From the NCBI GenBank assembly GCA_964509195.1, contig CAZDWJ010000016.1:1-64000 (forward strand): a stretch of 64,000 nucleotides of DNA, written 5' to 3'. Every line of letters starts with the position of its first letter. The stretch's first letter is position 1. Source of the DNA: UBA4802 sp964509195. GTDB taxonomy: Bacteria; Spirochaetota; UBA4802; UB4802. This document shows, one piece after another, positions 25,006 to 33,492 of the stretch. The translations under genes were made by a program, and so were the position numbers. The notes beneath the pieces were generated by a model. The model was not told the origin of the DNA, searched no databases, and worked only from the letters and a program-made list of their open reading frames with translations.

Positions 25006-25769
25006 ACATACCAAAAGACGCGCCCATTATAATGAAACACACCAAGCGAATATCCCATTACGTTGCTTAAAAGATTTTCATCTTCAAGCACATCACGTTT
25101 GCCTGCATATACACATTGTCCACTTTGTAGTAGCATTACACGGTTAATCCATGGCATGATTTCATCAACATGATGTGTTACATACATGATGTGCTTTCCC
25201 ATTACAACAAGCTCACTCAACTTTTCTAAAAATTCCTCACGGGCACGCACATCAAGTCCATTGCACGGCTCATCTAAAATGAGTATATCAGGATCATACA
25301 CCAGTGCACGGCCTATGAGCACGCGCTTCTGCTCGCCATACGAAAGTTTGCCAAATGGCGTGTCTGAATAGTGTAGTAGCCCCAGTGTATTCAAAACGCT
25401 TTCAGCTTTTTGTAATATTGTGGGCGATAGCTCATGGTATATACCCAAACTGCTGTAAAAGCCTGAAGCCACAACCTCAACCGCTTTTGTCGCAGGTGGA
25501 TATGAATATTGCAGGTAGTCACTCACAATCCCAACATGCTTCCGCACATCCCACACATTGACCTGTCCCAATTTTTTTCCTGCAATAACTACCTCACCAC
25601 TGGAAGGATACACCAGTGTTGCAATGATATTCATTAAAAACGATTTGCCAGAACCGTTTGGGCCCATCACTGCCCATTGTTGCCCAATATTAATAGTAAG
25701 ATTAATATCTTTAAGGATGGTAACGGAATTGCGCCACAGCGATACATTATGTAAATGCACTAGCTCCAT
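24999..25769 (-). CDS. ABC transporter ATP-binding protein, YlmA/ModF-like
   Basis: About 256 residues from the ATG at 25769; a TTG 36 bases earlier would give an N-terminal extension unlike the family. All ATPase motifs are present: Walker A GPNGSGKS, the Q-loop near VGIVSDYLQ (Gln replaced or shifted), signature LSYGEQKRV, Walker B DILILDEPCNGLD, and the switch His in YVTHHVDEI. No permease gene is adjacent, so it may act as a solitary ATPase as in the YlmA group. Its start codon lies inside an 11-bp inverted repeat (25762-25801). Confidence 0.88.
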   Translation of the reverse strand: MELVHLHNVSLWRNSVTILKDINLTINIGQQWAVMGPNGSGKSFLMNIIATLVYPSSGEVVIAGKKLGQVNVWDVRKHVGIVSDYLQYSYPPATKAVEVVASGFYSSLGIYHELSPTILQKAESVLNTLGLLHYSDTPFGKLSYGEQKRVLIGRALVYDPDILILDEPCNGLDVRAREEFLEKLSELVVMGKHIMYVTHHVDEIMPWINRVMLLQSGQCVYAGKRDVLEDENLLSNVMGYSLGVFHYNGRVFWYVK

Positions 25770-25801
25770 AGTATATGTAGTAGCATACACACTATGGAGC
25801 T
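25762..25801. repeat. Inverted repeat across the ABC ATPase start codon
   Basis: AGCTCCATAGT (25762-25772) and ACTATGGAGCT (25791-25801) are perfectly complementary across an 18-base loop. On the transcript of the minus-strand gene the second arm contains the ATG and first codons, so the hairpin could hide the start. This is inference from position only. Confidence 0.55.
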
Positions 25802-25814
25802 TCAAATATTTTAA

Positions 25815-26801
25815 TTATAGTGTTGGGATATTTTTAACTCTGTCCTCTTTTATCTTCTGCTCTTTGGCTTTTTTTTCATGCTGCTCCTGTTCTTTTGCTA
25901 GCTTTTCTTTTTCAAGCTTATCAGCTAATATTTTTTGCTGGTTTTCTTCTTCCAGTTTCAAATCCATTTCTTTTTTGGCTTGTTCTTTCTTTACTTTTTC
26001 TTGTTCCTCTTTCTTTTTTGTTTCTCTTTCAGATTCAACAATCTTGCTTATCTCCTGCTTTACCTGTTCATGGACCACCGCAACAACGGGTATATTTTTT
26101 ACTTCCTTCTTTATTTCTTTTATAGTTTCTTTTGGAGTTTCAACTGGCTTTATTTTTTCTTTAATTTCTTCTACAATTTTTTGCTGTTGACCCTTTTCAG
26201 TTGTTTCAGTTTTCTTTTCTTCTATCTTCTGTACTATTGTTTCCACTGTTTTGGTATCAAGAGTAACTGTCTGGTTTTCTTCAACTATCACTTCAACATC
26301 TTCTATCACTGTTTGATTACTTACAGGTTTAACCATTACCTTGCCTGTAACAACATTCACCTGTGCTCCTTTTTCATCAGCAATCATTCTAAATGATGTT
26401 CCACGGACAGCAGCAATAACCGTCTTTGATTGCAATGCAAAATTGTCGCCTTTTTTCAATTTGCCTAAAGTAGCAAATGTCTTACCTGCATCTATGTTAA
26501 GAACAACATCATCAGCCTTATCTTTTATTAATGACTGTACCATAACCTTAGTATTTTCATTTATTCGTATAATCCCTACATCACGGTATACCACATCTAC
26601 AATTGCCTCTTTCCCGGTAATGATTACATCATTACGCGACAGTATCTGTCCAACCTCTGGCCTACTATTGATACCCTGTGACTCTATTTTCACAGCACCA
26701 AAAAATGAATGGATTTTTAATACGTCCTGTTTTACCTCTTTGCTACAGGAAAGGCCAACGAAAATAATTGAAATTACCATTATAATAGATAACTTTTTCA
26801 T
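25815..26801 (-). CDS. FecR-domain lipoprotein with long charged coiled-coil tail
   Basis: A 328-residue paralogue of the protein at 2671-3606. Signal with lipobox VGLSC (Cys19), FecR domain over about residues 28-175 (VGQILSRNDVIITGKEAIVD, the diagnostic VIAAVRGTSFRMI, and GAQVNVVTGKVMVKPV). From about residue 185 the sequence is almost wholly Lys/Glu/Gln, with long stretches such as KKKEEQEKVKKEQAKKEMDL, a single charged helix or coiled coil that may span the periplasm. GGAGGAAA precedes the ATG. It is alone on its strand. Function unknown. Confidence 0.8.
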   Translation of the reverse strand: MKKLSIIMVISIIFVGLSCSKEVKQDVLKIHSFFGAVKIESQGINSRPEVGQILSRNDVIITGKEAIVDVVYRDVGIIRINENTKVMVQSLIKDKADDVVLNIDAGKTFATLGKLKKGDNFALQSKTVIAAVRGTSFRMIADEKGAQVNVVTGKVMVKPVSNQTVIEDVEVIVEENQTVTLDTKTVETIVQKIEEKKTETTEKGQQQKIVEEIKEKIKPVETPKETIKEIKKEVKNIPVVAVVHEQVKQEISKIVESERETKKKEEQEKVKKEQAKKEMDLKLEEENQQKILADKLEKEKLAKEQEQHEKKAKEQKIKEDRVKNIPTL

Positions 26802-27195
26802 GAAGTATTTCCTCCAAAAATAAGATTACATCTTTGACCTCACCTCTATATTTTCCCTCATACATTCTCTCTCACCTTAAAACATATAGAGAATATAATC
26901 TCTCTTACAGGCAAGGAGAGGGAGTGGGGGCAAGGTACCACTTATTTTCATCACGTTTAGTCAAACTGTTCAAATCAATGGACCACCTACAACTTTTATG
27001 CCCCTATCGTATACCAGAATAATTTCCATGGGCTTCAATATATTATACTGAAACCCTTATCTTTAATACTAAATAAAATAAAAAAAGTGTAAATAAAAAA
27101 ATTTTATTGCTATTGCAAGCGTACACTATTTTTAGTAAATACATACTTTTTTGCTATATTGCATTATAAAAATACATATACACAGATTGACTGTT
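26802..27195. other. Intergenic region without a gene
   Basis: Almost 400 bases between divergent genes. There is a G-rich phrase GCAAGGAGAGGGAGTGGGGG near 26912 of the kind seen in dispersed repeats, and an AT-rich stretch before the phosphofructokinase start that should contain its promoter. No RNA gene or terminator is recognised. Confidence 0.4.
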
Positions 27196-28506
27196 ATGAA
27201 TGGACAAATTTCTTCACATGATACCATGATTGATTCATTGGGCGATTGCACTGTCCCTTCGCCTTTGCAAATATCAAAGTTTATTGATGACTCTCAGCGT
27301 ATTGCCATTGACATTGAAGCGCATCTTTTACAGCAATCGTTTGCTACCACAGGTACTATCGCCTCATTTGAAAATGCAGGGCCACGCAAAAAAATATTTT
27401 TTAACCCTCACACAACTAAAGCTGCTATCGTGACATGTGGAGGCCTTTGCCCCGGAATCAACAATGTAATCCAGGGAATTGTGCGCATGCTCAACTTTCA
27501 GTATGGCGTTAAGACAATTTACGGCGTGCGCTATGGATTTGAGGGCCTGGTTAAGCGCTATGGGCACTCATTCATTGAGTTAACCCCTGCATTTGTCCAT
27601 GACCTGCACGAAAAAGGTGGTACTGTGCTGGGTTCTTCACGCGGACATCAGGATGAAAAGGAGATAATTGCTACGCTGGTGGAACATGGCATTAATATAC
27701 TGTTTGTGATTGGCGGTGATGGCTCATTGCGTGGTGCGTATGACATTTATCAGGAAGTAAAACGGCAAAAGCTTCCTATTGCGATAGTTGGCATACCAAA
27801 AACTATCGACAATGATATATGGTTTGTGGATAAAACCTTTGGCTTTTCTACAGCAGTATCAACTGCGGCTCAGGCAATCTATGCTGCCCATTCTGAGGCT
27901 ATTGGTGCAAAAAACGGCATTGGTATTGTGCGTGTCATGGGACGCGATGCGGGCTACATTGCAGCATACGTTACGTTAGCATCAAATGAGGTAAACTACT
28001 GCCTTATCCCTGAAGTTCATTTTGACTTAGAAGGACCGTATGGCTTTTTAACACATCTTGAAAAGCGCCTGTACGCTTCTAATCACGCGGTGATTGTTGT
28101 TTCTGAAGGTGCTGGCCAGCAATATTTTACTGGCCCCAAAGAAACCGATGCTTCCGGTAATATCAAATACGGCGATATTGGCCTCCTTTTAAAAGATAAA
28201 ATTAGCCAGTATTGTAAAACACGGGGTATTCCGGTTACCATAAAATATATTGACACAAGCTACCTGGTACGCAGTGTCCCAGCATCTAGCGATGATGCAG
28301 TATACTGCATTATGCTTGCACAAAATGCTGTGCACGGTGCAATGGCAGGTAAAACGGGCTTTGTGGTGGGAAGCTGGCACTCATACTATACGTATATTCC
28401 GCTATCACTGGTAACTAAAAAACGAAAGCAAATTGATCCCAATGGCTACCTGTGGTCAATGGTGAAACAGAGTACCTGCCAGCCTGATTTCTTTGCACCA
28501 CAATAA
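27196..28506 (+). CDS. ATP-dependent 6-phosphofructokinase, plant/spirochaete type
   Basis: A 436-residue glycolytic enzyme that phosphorylates fructose 6-phosphate. The nucleotide site reads VTCGGLCPGINNVIQG, then FVIGGDGSLRGAYDIYQE; Gly in GGDGS at the position where pyrophosphate enzymes carry Asp points to ATP use. The catalytic loop is VGIPKTIDNDIWFVDKTFGF, and MGRDAGYIAA forms the sugar site. Together these match the long ATP-PFK clade (Treponema TP0108 type, plants, trypanosomes). The ATG at 27196 gives a normal N-terminus; an in-frame ATG 45 bases upstream is unlikely. No Shine-Dalgarno is evident. It is monocistronic. Confidence 0.9.
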   Translation: MNGQISSHDTMIDSLGDCTVPSPLQISKFIDDSQRIAIDIEAHLLQQSFATTGTIASFENAGPRKKIFFNPHTTKAAIVTCGGLCPGINNVIQGIVRMLNFQYGVKTIYGVRYGFEGLVKRYGHSFIELTPAFVHDLHEKGGTVLGSSRGHQDEKEIIATLVEHGINILFVIGGDGSLRGAYDIYQEVKRQKLPIAIVGIPKTIDNDIWFVDKTFGFSTAVSTAAQAIYAAHSEAIGAKNGIGIVRVMGRDAGYIAAYVTLASNEVNYCLIPEVHFDLEGPYGFLTHLEKRLYASNHAVIVVSEGAGQQYFTGPKETDASGNIKYGDIGLLLKDKISQYCKTRGIPVTIKYIDTSYLVRSVPASSDDAVYCIMLAQNAVHGAMAGKTGFVVGSWHSYYTYIPLSLVTKKRKQIDPNGYLWSMVKQSTCQPDFFAPQ

Positions 28507-28630
28507 GGTAAAAAAGGTGCTCAATGTATATGGAGGGCTATATGGAGGGCTCTGACCCCTTTTATTAAGAAAAGTGGACAACAACTATTTTTTTATTTGC
28601 ATTATTAAGACATATTTATTATTTTTTTCC

Positions 28631-28764
28631 AAGAAAATTATGGGCACATCTAAAAATTGCTTTTATTCTTAATATTAATATTTACAATGAAAGGAAGCAG
28701 TTTTTGCATAATTTATGTGCCCACAAGGGGACATCCTTAAAAATTATTATTTATAAGTTCCCTT
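28631..28764. repeat. Hairpin element, copy A
   Basis: Shares an order of blocks with copies B-D: TTATGGGCACATCTAAAAA, an A/T-rich centre, GAAAGGAAGCAGTTTTT, ATGTGCCCACAAGGGGACAT, then AAGTTCCCTTATAA. The GGGCAC/GTGCCC pair and the AAAAATTGCTTT/GAAAGG..AGCAGTTTTT pair form one long hairpin, and AAGGGGAC/GTTCCCTT a second. It lies wholly between the phosphofructokinase and the GAF-GGDEF gene. Confidence 0.8.
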
Positions 28765-28799
28765 ATAAATAATAATTAGAATACATTAACTTTTGCGAT

Positions 28800-29828
28800 A
28801 TGACTACTAATGATATGGATCAACTGTTCAGAATAAAGCAGCTGTATGCAAATATAGGCAAACTTATAGTTTCCTCACTGGAGCTTGACCATATACTGGA
28901 AGGCATCATGGAGGAAGTCCATACCTATTTTTCGCCTCAAAACTGGAGCCTGCTACGCTATGATCCCAACTCTGAGGAATTATATTTTGTCATTTCACAT
29001 GGCATTGATTTTGATAGCGTTAAAAATATTCGCCTTAAAAAAGGCGAAGGTGTCGCAGGCTATGTAGTAGAAACAAAAAAGCCCGTGTTTGTACCTGACA
29101 CCGGCATTGATACCCGATTCAGCGATAAAATTGACAGGATTACAGGGTTTTCCACAAAATCTGTTATGGCGGTACCGATGATCTTTCGTGACACCATCTA
29201 CGGAGTCATTGAGCTTATCAACAGGGCACAGGGCGGAATTTTTTCTTCTGACGACTATCTCATATTACAGACTATAGCTGATTTTAGTGCTATCGCCTTT
29301 GCAAATTCTCTATTGTACGAAAAGGCAACCACTATAACAGCACTTGACCCGCTAACCGGCCTTTATAATACCAAAAAACTAATGGATTTAATCAATGTAT
29401 GGTCAAAAGACACAGCACCTCTACGCAGGGAGGATACTTCCAACATCATTGCAATACTGCTATTAGATATTAAAGGACTCAATGACATAAACAATATTGG
29501 TGGGCACAGGGAAGGTGACCGCATTTTAAAGCTTGTTTCCAGGTTGCTTAAAACAAGCCTCAGGGACAGCGACCTGACATTTAGGATTGGCGGCGATACG
29601 TTTTTAGCCATTATAAACTGCGACAACTACTTTGATTTGAAAGCACTGGTGGAACGTATAGTGCAGAAAGCTCGTACTATCACGCTGCCTGATTACCCTG
29701 AAGTACATATTCAGATTCAGCATGGCCTTTCAATTGGAACACGTAACCGCATTCAGGAGCTAATTGAAGAAGCCCATCGTCAGAAAGTAAAACTATTTAC
29801 CGCGCAGAGTCCCAAAAAAATCCTTTAA
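28800..29828 (+). CDS. GAF-GGDEF protein with a degenerate GGDTF site
   Basis: A 342-residue soluble signalling protein. Residues about 15-175 form a GAF domain (LDHILEGIMEEV, GVAGYVVETKKPVFVPDTG, SVMAVPMIFRDTIYGVIELI). Residues about 182-340 form a GGDEF domain (LTGLYNTKKL, LDIKGLNDINNIGGHREGD, FRIGGDTFLAI). The active-site GG[D/E]EF is GGDTF, while the RxxD inhibitory site is kept (RDSD five residues earlier). It may therefore bind cyclic di-GMP or have weak activity rather than be a normal diguanylate cyclase. Its 3' end overlaps the convergent tadA by 36 bases. No clear ribosome binding site precedes the ATG. Confidence 0.85.
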   Translation: MTTNDMDQLFRIKQLYANIGKLIVSSLELDHILEGIMEEVHTYFSPQNWSLLRYDPNSEELYFVISHGIDFDSVKNIRLKKGEGVAGYVVETKKPVFVPDTGIDTRFSDKIDRITGFSTKSVMAVPMIFRDTIYGVIELINRAQGGIFSSDDYLILQTIADFSAIAFANSLLYEKATTITALDPLTGLYNTKKLMDLINVWSKDTAPLRREDTSNIIAILLLDIKGLNDINNIGGHREGDRILKLVSRLLKTSLRDSDLTFRIGGDTFLAIINCDNYFDLKALVERIVQKARTITLPDYPEVHIQIQHGLSIGTRNRIQELIEEAHRQKVKLFTAQSPKKIL

Positions 29829-30251
29829 AATCTTTCTACATTCCTCCTCACATATACCCCACACTATGGTTGGTACATGGTTGAGCATGGTGTTACCACA
29901 CACAGTAAGCACCGTGCCACATGCCCCAAAACGGTAATCTTTTGTGCCAATAACAAGTGTTTCAATGCGCGCATGTACGATAGCACCCGCGCACATTGCA
30001 CACGGCTCTTTGGTGACATACATACTACAGCCAGTAAGCCGCTCATTGTGTAAATACTTTGCAGCGTCTTTAATAGCAATAATTTCTGCATGTGCTGTGG
30101 GGTCAGAGCGTTGGCGTGTTTTGTTGTGAGCACGGGAAATGACTTCACTATTGTTAACTATCACTGCGCCAACAGGAATTTCATCCTCCCCAGCGGCACG
30201 TTGTGCCTCTTCAAGAGCGATAGTCATATATATGTTGTGGTTTATATTCAT
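29793..30251 (-). CDS. tadA: tRNA-specific adenosine deaminase
   Basis: A 152-residue zinc deaminase that converts A34 of tRNA-Arg(ACG) to inosine. Ligands are intact: TAHAEI with His54 and catalytic Glu56, and PCAMC with Cys84 and Cys87. The preceding EIPVGAVIV and the following GAIVHARIETLVIGTKDYRFGACG in parts are characteristic of TadA rather than of cytidine or guanine deaminases. GTGAGGTA lies before the ATG. It overlaps the end of the convergent GAF-GGDEF gene. Confidence 0.93.
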   Translation of the reverse strand: MNINHNIYMTIALEEAQRAAGEDEIPVGAVIVNNSEVISRAHNKTRQRSDPTAHAEIIAIKDAAKYLHNERLTGCSMYVTKEPCAMCAGAIVHARIETLVIGTKDYRFGACGTVLTVCGNTMLNHVPTIVWGICEEECRKILKDFFGTLRGK

Positions 30252-30293
30252 TACCTCACCTACTGCATAATTCTATCACAAATCAAATGATTT

Positions 30294-30480
30294 TTAAATC
30301 TCCATACGTACTTGTTCAATTTCTTCAATAAGTTTTAACTCTATCACCTGTAAATCATGTCGCGCAGATAAGTGGTTCTTGCGTATGGCCTCCTCAACCT
30401 TTTCTACAATTTCTGCAAGCACCTTTGCCTTTACTTTATCTTCTTTAAAATGCTTTATACACTCTTATTGTAAAACCCAT
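30294..30480 (-). pseudogene. Frameshifted small coiled-coil gene, related to 45640-46026
   Basis: The minus strand reads MGFTIRVYKAF, then meets TAA in GCATTTTAAAG. Removing one T restores the frame: KEDKVKAKVLAEIVEKVEEA, then IRKNHLSARHDLQVIELKL and a stop at 30294. The gene at 45640-46026 begins MGFAIRVYEAFKEDEVKAKV and is clearly its intact relative; this copy also lacks the long second half and the C-terminal TM segment. A truncated, decayed paralogue. Confidence 0.75.
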
Positions 30481-30608
30481 ATATGCTCTCCAGAGATTTT
30501 TACTTTTACAATCACTTTAATATACTATGTTTGCTTTTCATATACCAATAAAAAAAAGTAGTCTTTAGTGATCATAACATCCCCTTAAAGTGGTGAGATG
30601 GTGTATAG

Positions 30609-30853
30609 TGTCATTGCGAGCGCAGCGAAGCAGTCGTTAGATTGCTTCGGCACTTCGTGCCTCGTAATGACTGTGTGGGGGGATTGCGTCGCCCCGATTT
30701 CATCAGGGCTCGCAATGACGTTTGTGGCAATGTCACTGCGAGCGTAGCGAAGCAGTCTTGTGTGAAAAGAGGGATTGCTTCGGGGCTTACGCCCCTCGCA
30801 ATGACTGCCCTTCCAGTGCCTCGCAATGACTGCATGCTCTCGAAGGGAGCGCC
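30609..30853. repeat. GC-rich palindromic repeat cluster (STAR-like)
   Basis: Several alternating-orientation copies of a GC-rich unit resembling GTCATTGCGAGCGNAGCGAA followed by GCAGTC, with its complement GCAATGAC, and ending in CTCTCGAAGGGAGCG. The base composition is far from the surroundings, and the open frames across it are translation artefacts. Further copies are at 31671-31770 and 45487-45635. Confidence 0.85.
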
Positions 30854-30914
30854 TTCACTTTAAAAATCTCAGATGTAAAACATCTTTGGGAGATTCGGGA
30901 TGATTTGTTGTGGT

Positions 30915-31358
30915 TTATATAAAATCGCGCAATACTGCAACTTCGATTTCTTTTATTTGTTTGATTTGCATATCATTGGTAATAAATAATGTTGCGTTGT
31001 TTTCAATGCAGGTTGCAATTTGAAGAGCATCGGGGGTTTTAATCTGGTACTTTGCTCGCAATTCCGCTGCTTTCTGGGCAATAAGGGAATCCACCGGGTA
31101 CATGATAATGTTTTTTGAATTTGTCAGCACATCGCGATACTTTTCAGCGATATCAAATCGTTTCATTTGAATGGGTTGTGTGAGAACTTCAACAAGTGTA
31201 ATTACCGATGTTATGATGCTGCAATTGTATTGAATAGCATTGCTGATTATTGTTCCTGCGATCTTTCCATATGGCACACTATCTTCAATGAAATAAATCA
31301 AAGGAGCAGTGTCAATCATTATTCGTCTGTGATTGGTAATGAGTGATTTTATGTCCAT
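30915..31358 (-). CDS. PIN-domain ribonuclease, VapC-like toxin
   Basis: A 147-residue PIN-domain protein with the acidic residues of the nuclease site: Asp16 in MIDTAPLIYFI, Glu57 in LVEVL, Asp110 in TPDALQIA and Asp129 in TNDMQIK. TPDALQIAT is typical of VapC toxins. It overlaps the upstream small gene by 10 bases, the usual antitoxin-toxin order. The likely role is RNA cleavage restrained by the partner. GC-rich repeats flank the pair on both sides, which fits a mobile or recently placed module. Confidence 0.88.
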   Translation of the reverse strand: MDIKSLITNHRRIMIDTAPLIYFIEDSVPYGKIAGTIISNAIQYNCSIITSVITLVEVLTQPIQMKRFDIAEKYRDVLTNSKNIIMYPVDSLIAQKAAELRAKYQIKTPDALQIATCIENNATLFITNDMQIKQIKEIEVAVLRDFI

Positions 31359-31558
31359 GAATTACGTTCTTTAGACACATAATCCTGCGCATCAATATTT
31401 TCCCAGATGTCGCTTCCAAGTCCCTTGAGTTCGAATATGGAATGATGTTCTTCATATTCGCTTGATTGCACATCATTAACGAGGCGCATAAGCAGAGCTT
31501 TCTTTTCTGGACCAGAAAGTTGTGTTATTTGTTTGTAGATTTTACTTGCCTTACTCAT
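31349..31558 (-). CDS. Probable antitoxin partner of the PIN toxin
   Basis: A 69-residue acidic protein, N-terminally helical (SKASKIYKQITQLSGPEKKA) with a C-terminal acidic segment (SEYEEHHSIFELKGLGSDIW) suited to blocking the toxin site. It is not a recognised VapB fold by eye, but size, the 10-base overlap and its position before the PIN gene support the call. GAGGA precedes the ATG. Confidence 0.7.
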   Translation of the reverse strand: MSKASKIYKQITQLSGPEKKALLMRLVNDVQSSEYEEHHSIFELKGLGSDIWENIDAQDYVSKERNSWT

Positions 31559-32036
31559 TTTAAATATCCTCTAAATAATAAATTAAATAATTCAGGACTT
31601 AAAAATCAAGAAAAAAAATTTTATTCCGCTTGCGTCTCGATACACGTGCTTCGCACGCACTAGTATCCCTCGGACTCAAGGCTCTCGAAGGGAGCGGGCA
31701 CCAAGTCACTGCGAGCGTAGCGAAGCAGTCGTTAGATTGCTTTGGCACTTCGTGCCTCGCAATGACTGCACACACAGCCCTAGGACTGTGAGTAGCCCAA
31801 GCGTAAGCCAGGAACGTATCGAGATGACCTTTATTTAAAAAATTTTAAATGGCATAGCAAAAAACATTTTTATACCTACATATATTTAGCATTACAGTAT
31901 AATTTAATTATACAAAAAAATAATTTAATAATATTATAAAATACTTGACATATAAAACTTACCTGCTACATTGCAATTAATTAAACATTTATTGTTTTTT
32001 AAGTAACAATTTATATTATTTTCGTGAGGAGGTTTT
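31559..32036. other. Intergenic region with repeats
   Basis: About 480 bases without a gene. It contains the GC-rich repeat copy at 31671-31770 and, just before it, a TGCTTCGCACGCACTAG-type phrase. From 31841 to 32025 the sequence is AT-rich and should hold the promoter of the following FadL-type gene, whose GAGGAGG is at 32025-32031. Confidence 0.5.
31671..31770. repeat. GC-rich palindromic repeat, second location
   Basis: Begins GGCTCTCGAAGGGAGCGGGC, continues TCACTGCGAGCGTAGCGAAG and ends in GCCTCGCAATGACTGCA. It matches the 30609-30853 cluster nearly base for base over GCAGTCGTTAGATTGCTT. Confidence 0.85.
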
Positions 32037-33224
32037 ATGAAAACCAGTTTTAACATTTTTACAGGAGTAGCTATAATTTTACTTTTGGCTACAGGTGCAT
32101 TTGCAACCAATGGTATGCGAATGATTGGTTTTGGCCCAGTGTAAAATTCAATGGGTGGTATTGGCGTTACTGCTGCGCTTGATGCTGCAACTATAATAAC
32201 CAACCCTGCAGGTATGAGCGACTTTAAAGCCCGCATAGACTTTGGTGCTACGTATTTTGTTCCAACAGTGGAACATAAAGGTACAGGTGCTTTTTCATCA
32301 CCTTCTACAGTTGAATCCGACAGAGGCGCATCACCTGTGCCGGCATTTGGTCTTGTAGTACCAATCAACGACAGACTACGATTTGGTATTGGTGCATATG
32401 GCATATCTGGCATGGGTGTTGATTACAAAAATAATGTGTATATGAGTGTATTGAGCACATCCTATAGCCAGATGAGATTTGCACCAGGACTATCGTATAA
32501 AATTAATGATATGGTTTCCGTTGGTGCAGTTATCAACGTTATGTATGCAACAATGGAATTTTCAGCTGCAACATCTATGGCACAGGAAGCTCATATGAAT
32601 TCAGCATCCTTTGGCTATGGTGCAACCATTGGAGTACTGGTAAAGCCAGTTGAGATGGTAAATGTAGGCCTTGCATATGAAACCAAAAGTAATTTTAAGG
32701 ATTTTGAATTCAACACTAATGCAGGAAAAGACAAAATTGAATTCAATCAACCACAGAGTGTAACCGCAGGTGTGGCAGTTATGCCAATTACAGGATTAAC
32801 CTTAGCATTTGAAGTACAATGGATACAGTGGTCGGATACCAATGGCAAAAATCTTCCCAAATATACTGAAAATAATAGCAGCGCAACCCCATGGAATCTG
32901 AATTGGGAAGACCAGATAGTATATAAAATTGGTGCCCAGTATGCTCTGACCCCAATGTTTGCTGTACGAGCTGGATTTAATTATGGTAAAATGCCACTGG
33001 ATAAAACAAGAGCTTTTGAAAACGTAGCATTCCCGGCTGTAGCCGAATATCATTACACAGCTGGTGTAGGTATTGCGTTTAACAATAATTTAACACTCAA
33101 CATTGGGGGAATGTATTCCCCAGAAGCATCATTAAAGGGGAGTAATACATCACAATTCATAGCTGCATATGAAACCTCAATGTCACAGTATTCATTGGAT
33201 ATGGGAATTGCATATGTGTTTTAG
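32037..33224 (+). pseudogene. OmpP1/FadL/TodX-type outer-membrane transporter with an early stop
   Basis: From the ATG at 32037 (GAGGAGG just before) the frame gives a signal peptide (LLLATGAFATNG) and the FadL N-terminal hatch sequence MRMIGFGPV, then TAA at 32142. The same frame continues NSMGGIGVTAALDAATIITN to the end of a full barrel at 33224. Family members carry Gln or Ala-Gln before SMGG, so a C-to-T change in CAA explains the stop. The remaining 357 codons are otherwise intact, with the NPAGMSDF motif and a barrel end AYVF. Loss would remove a hydrophobic-compound importer unless the stop is a sequencing error. A good terminator follows. Confidence 0.8.
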
Positions 33225-33245
33225 ATAACAGCCAATTTTTACTAT

Positions 33246-33277
33246 AAAAAAGCCACCTTTTTGCGTGGCTTTTTTTG
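33246..33277 (+). terminator. Rho-independent terminator
   Basis: AAAAAAGCCAC-CTTTTTGC-GTGGCTTTTTTT: a short GC stem extended by A/T pairs with a T tract, 20 bases past the FadL-type gene. Confidence 0.85.
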
Positions 33278-33492
33278 TGTTATACCAATTAACTCTACAC
33301 TACCAGATGCTAAATAATATAGGTAATGAATTTGCTGTAATCCCGTTACTAGAATACAAGTATTATTATATGGATTTTTTGCTTAATTTTTAAGGCACAT
33401 AACTGCGTTTTAATAAAAAACTTGACTTTGATTTCACTATACACTTTATTAAGCTAATTTTAACCACTTATATATTTTAAGGTACAACAACT

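Noticed and set aside
25558..26823. Long plus-strand frames opposite the FecR-tail gene
   Set aside because: They are the antisense of a Lys/Glu-rich coiled coil, giving Phe/Ser/Leu-rich low-complexity products; the minus-strand gene has signal, lipobox and FecR motifs.
30611..30863. Open frames across the GC-rich repeat cluster
   Set aside because: Both strands are open because of the repeat's composition; the translations are low in sense and match only the repeat.
12340..33224. TAA read as glutamine (altered genetic code)
   Set aside because: The two in-frame TAA cases are isolated; dozens of other genes end properly at TAA, with sensible protein ends.
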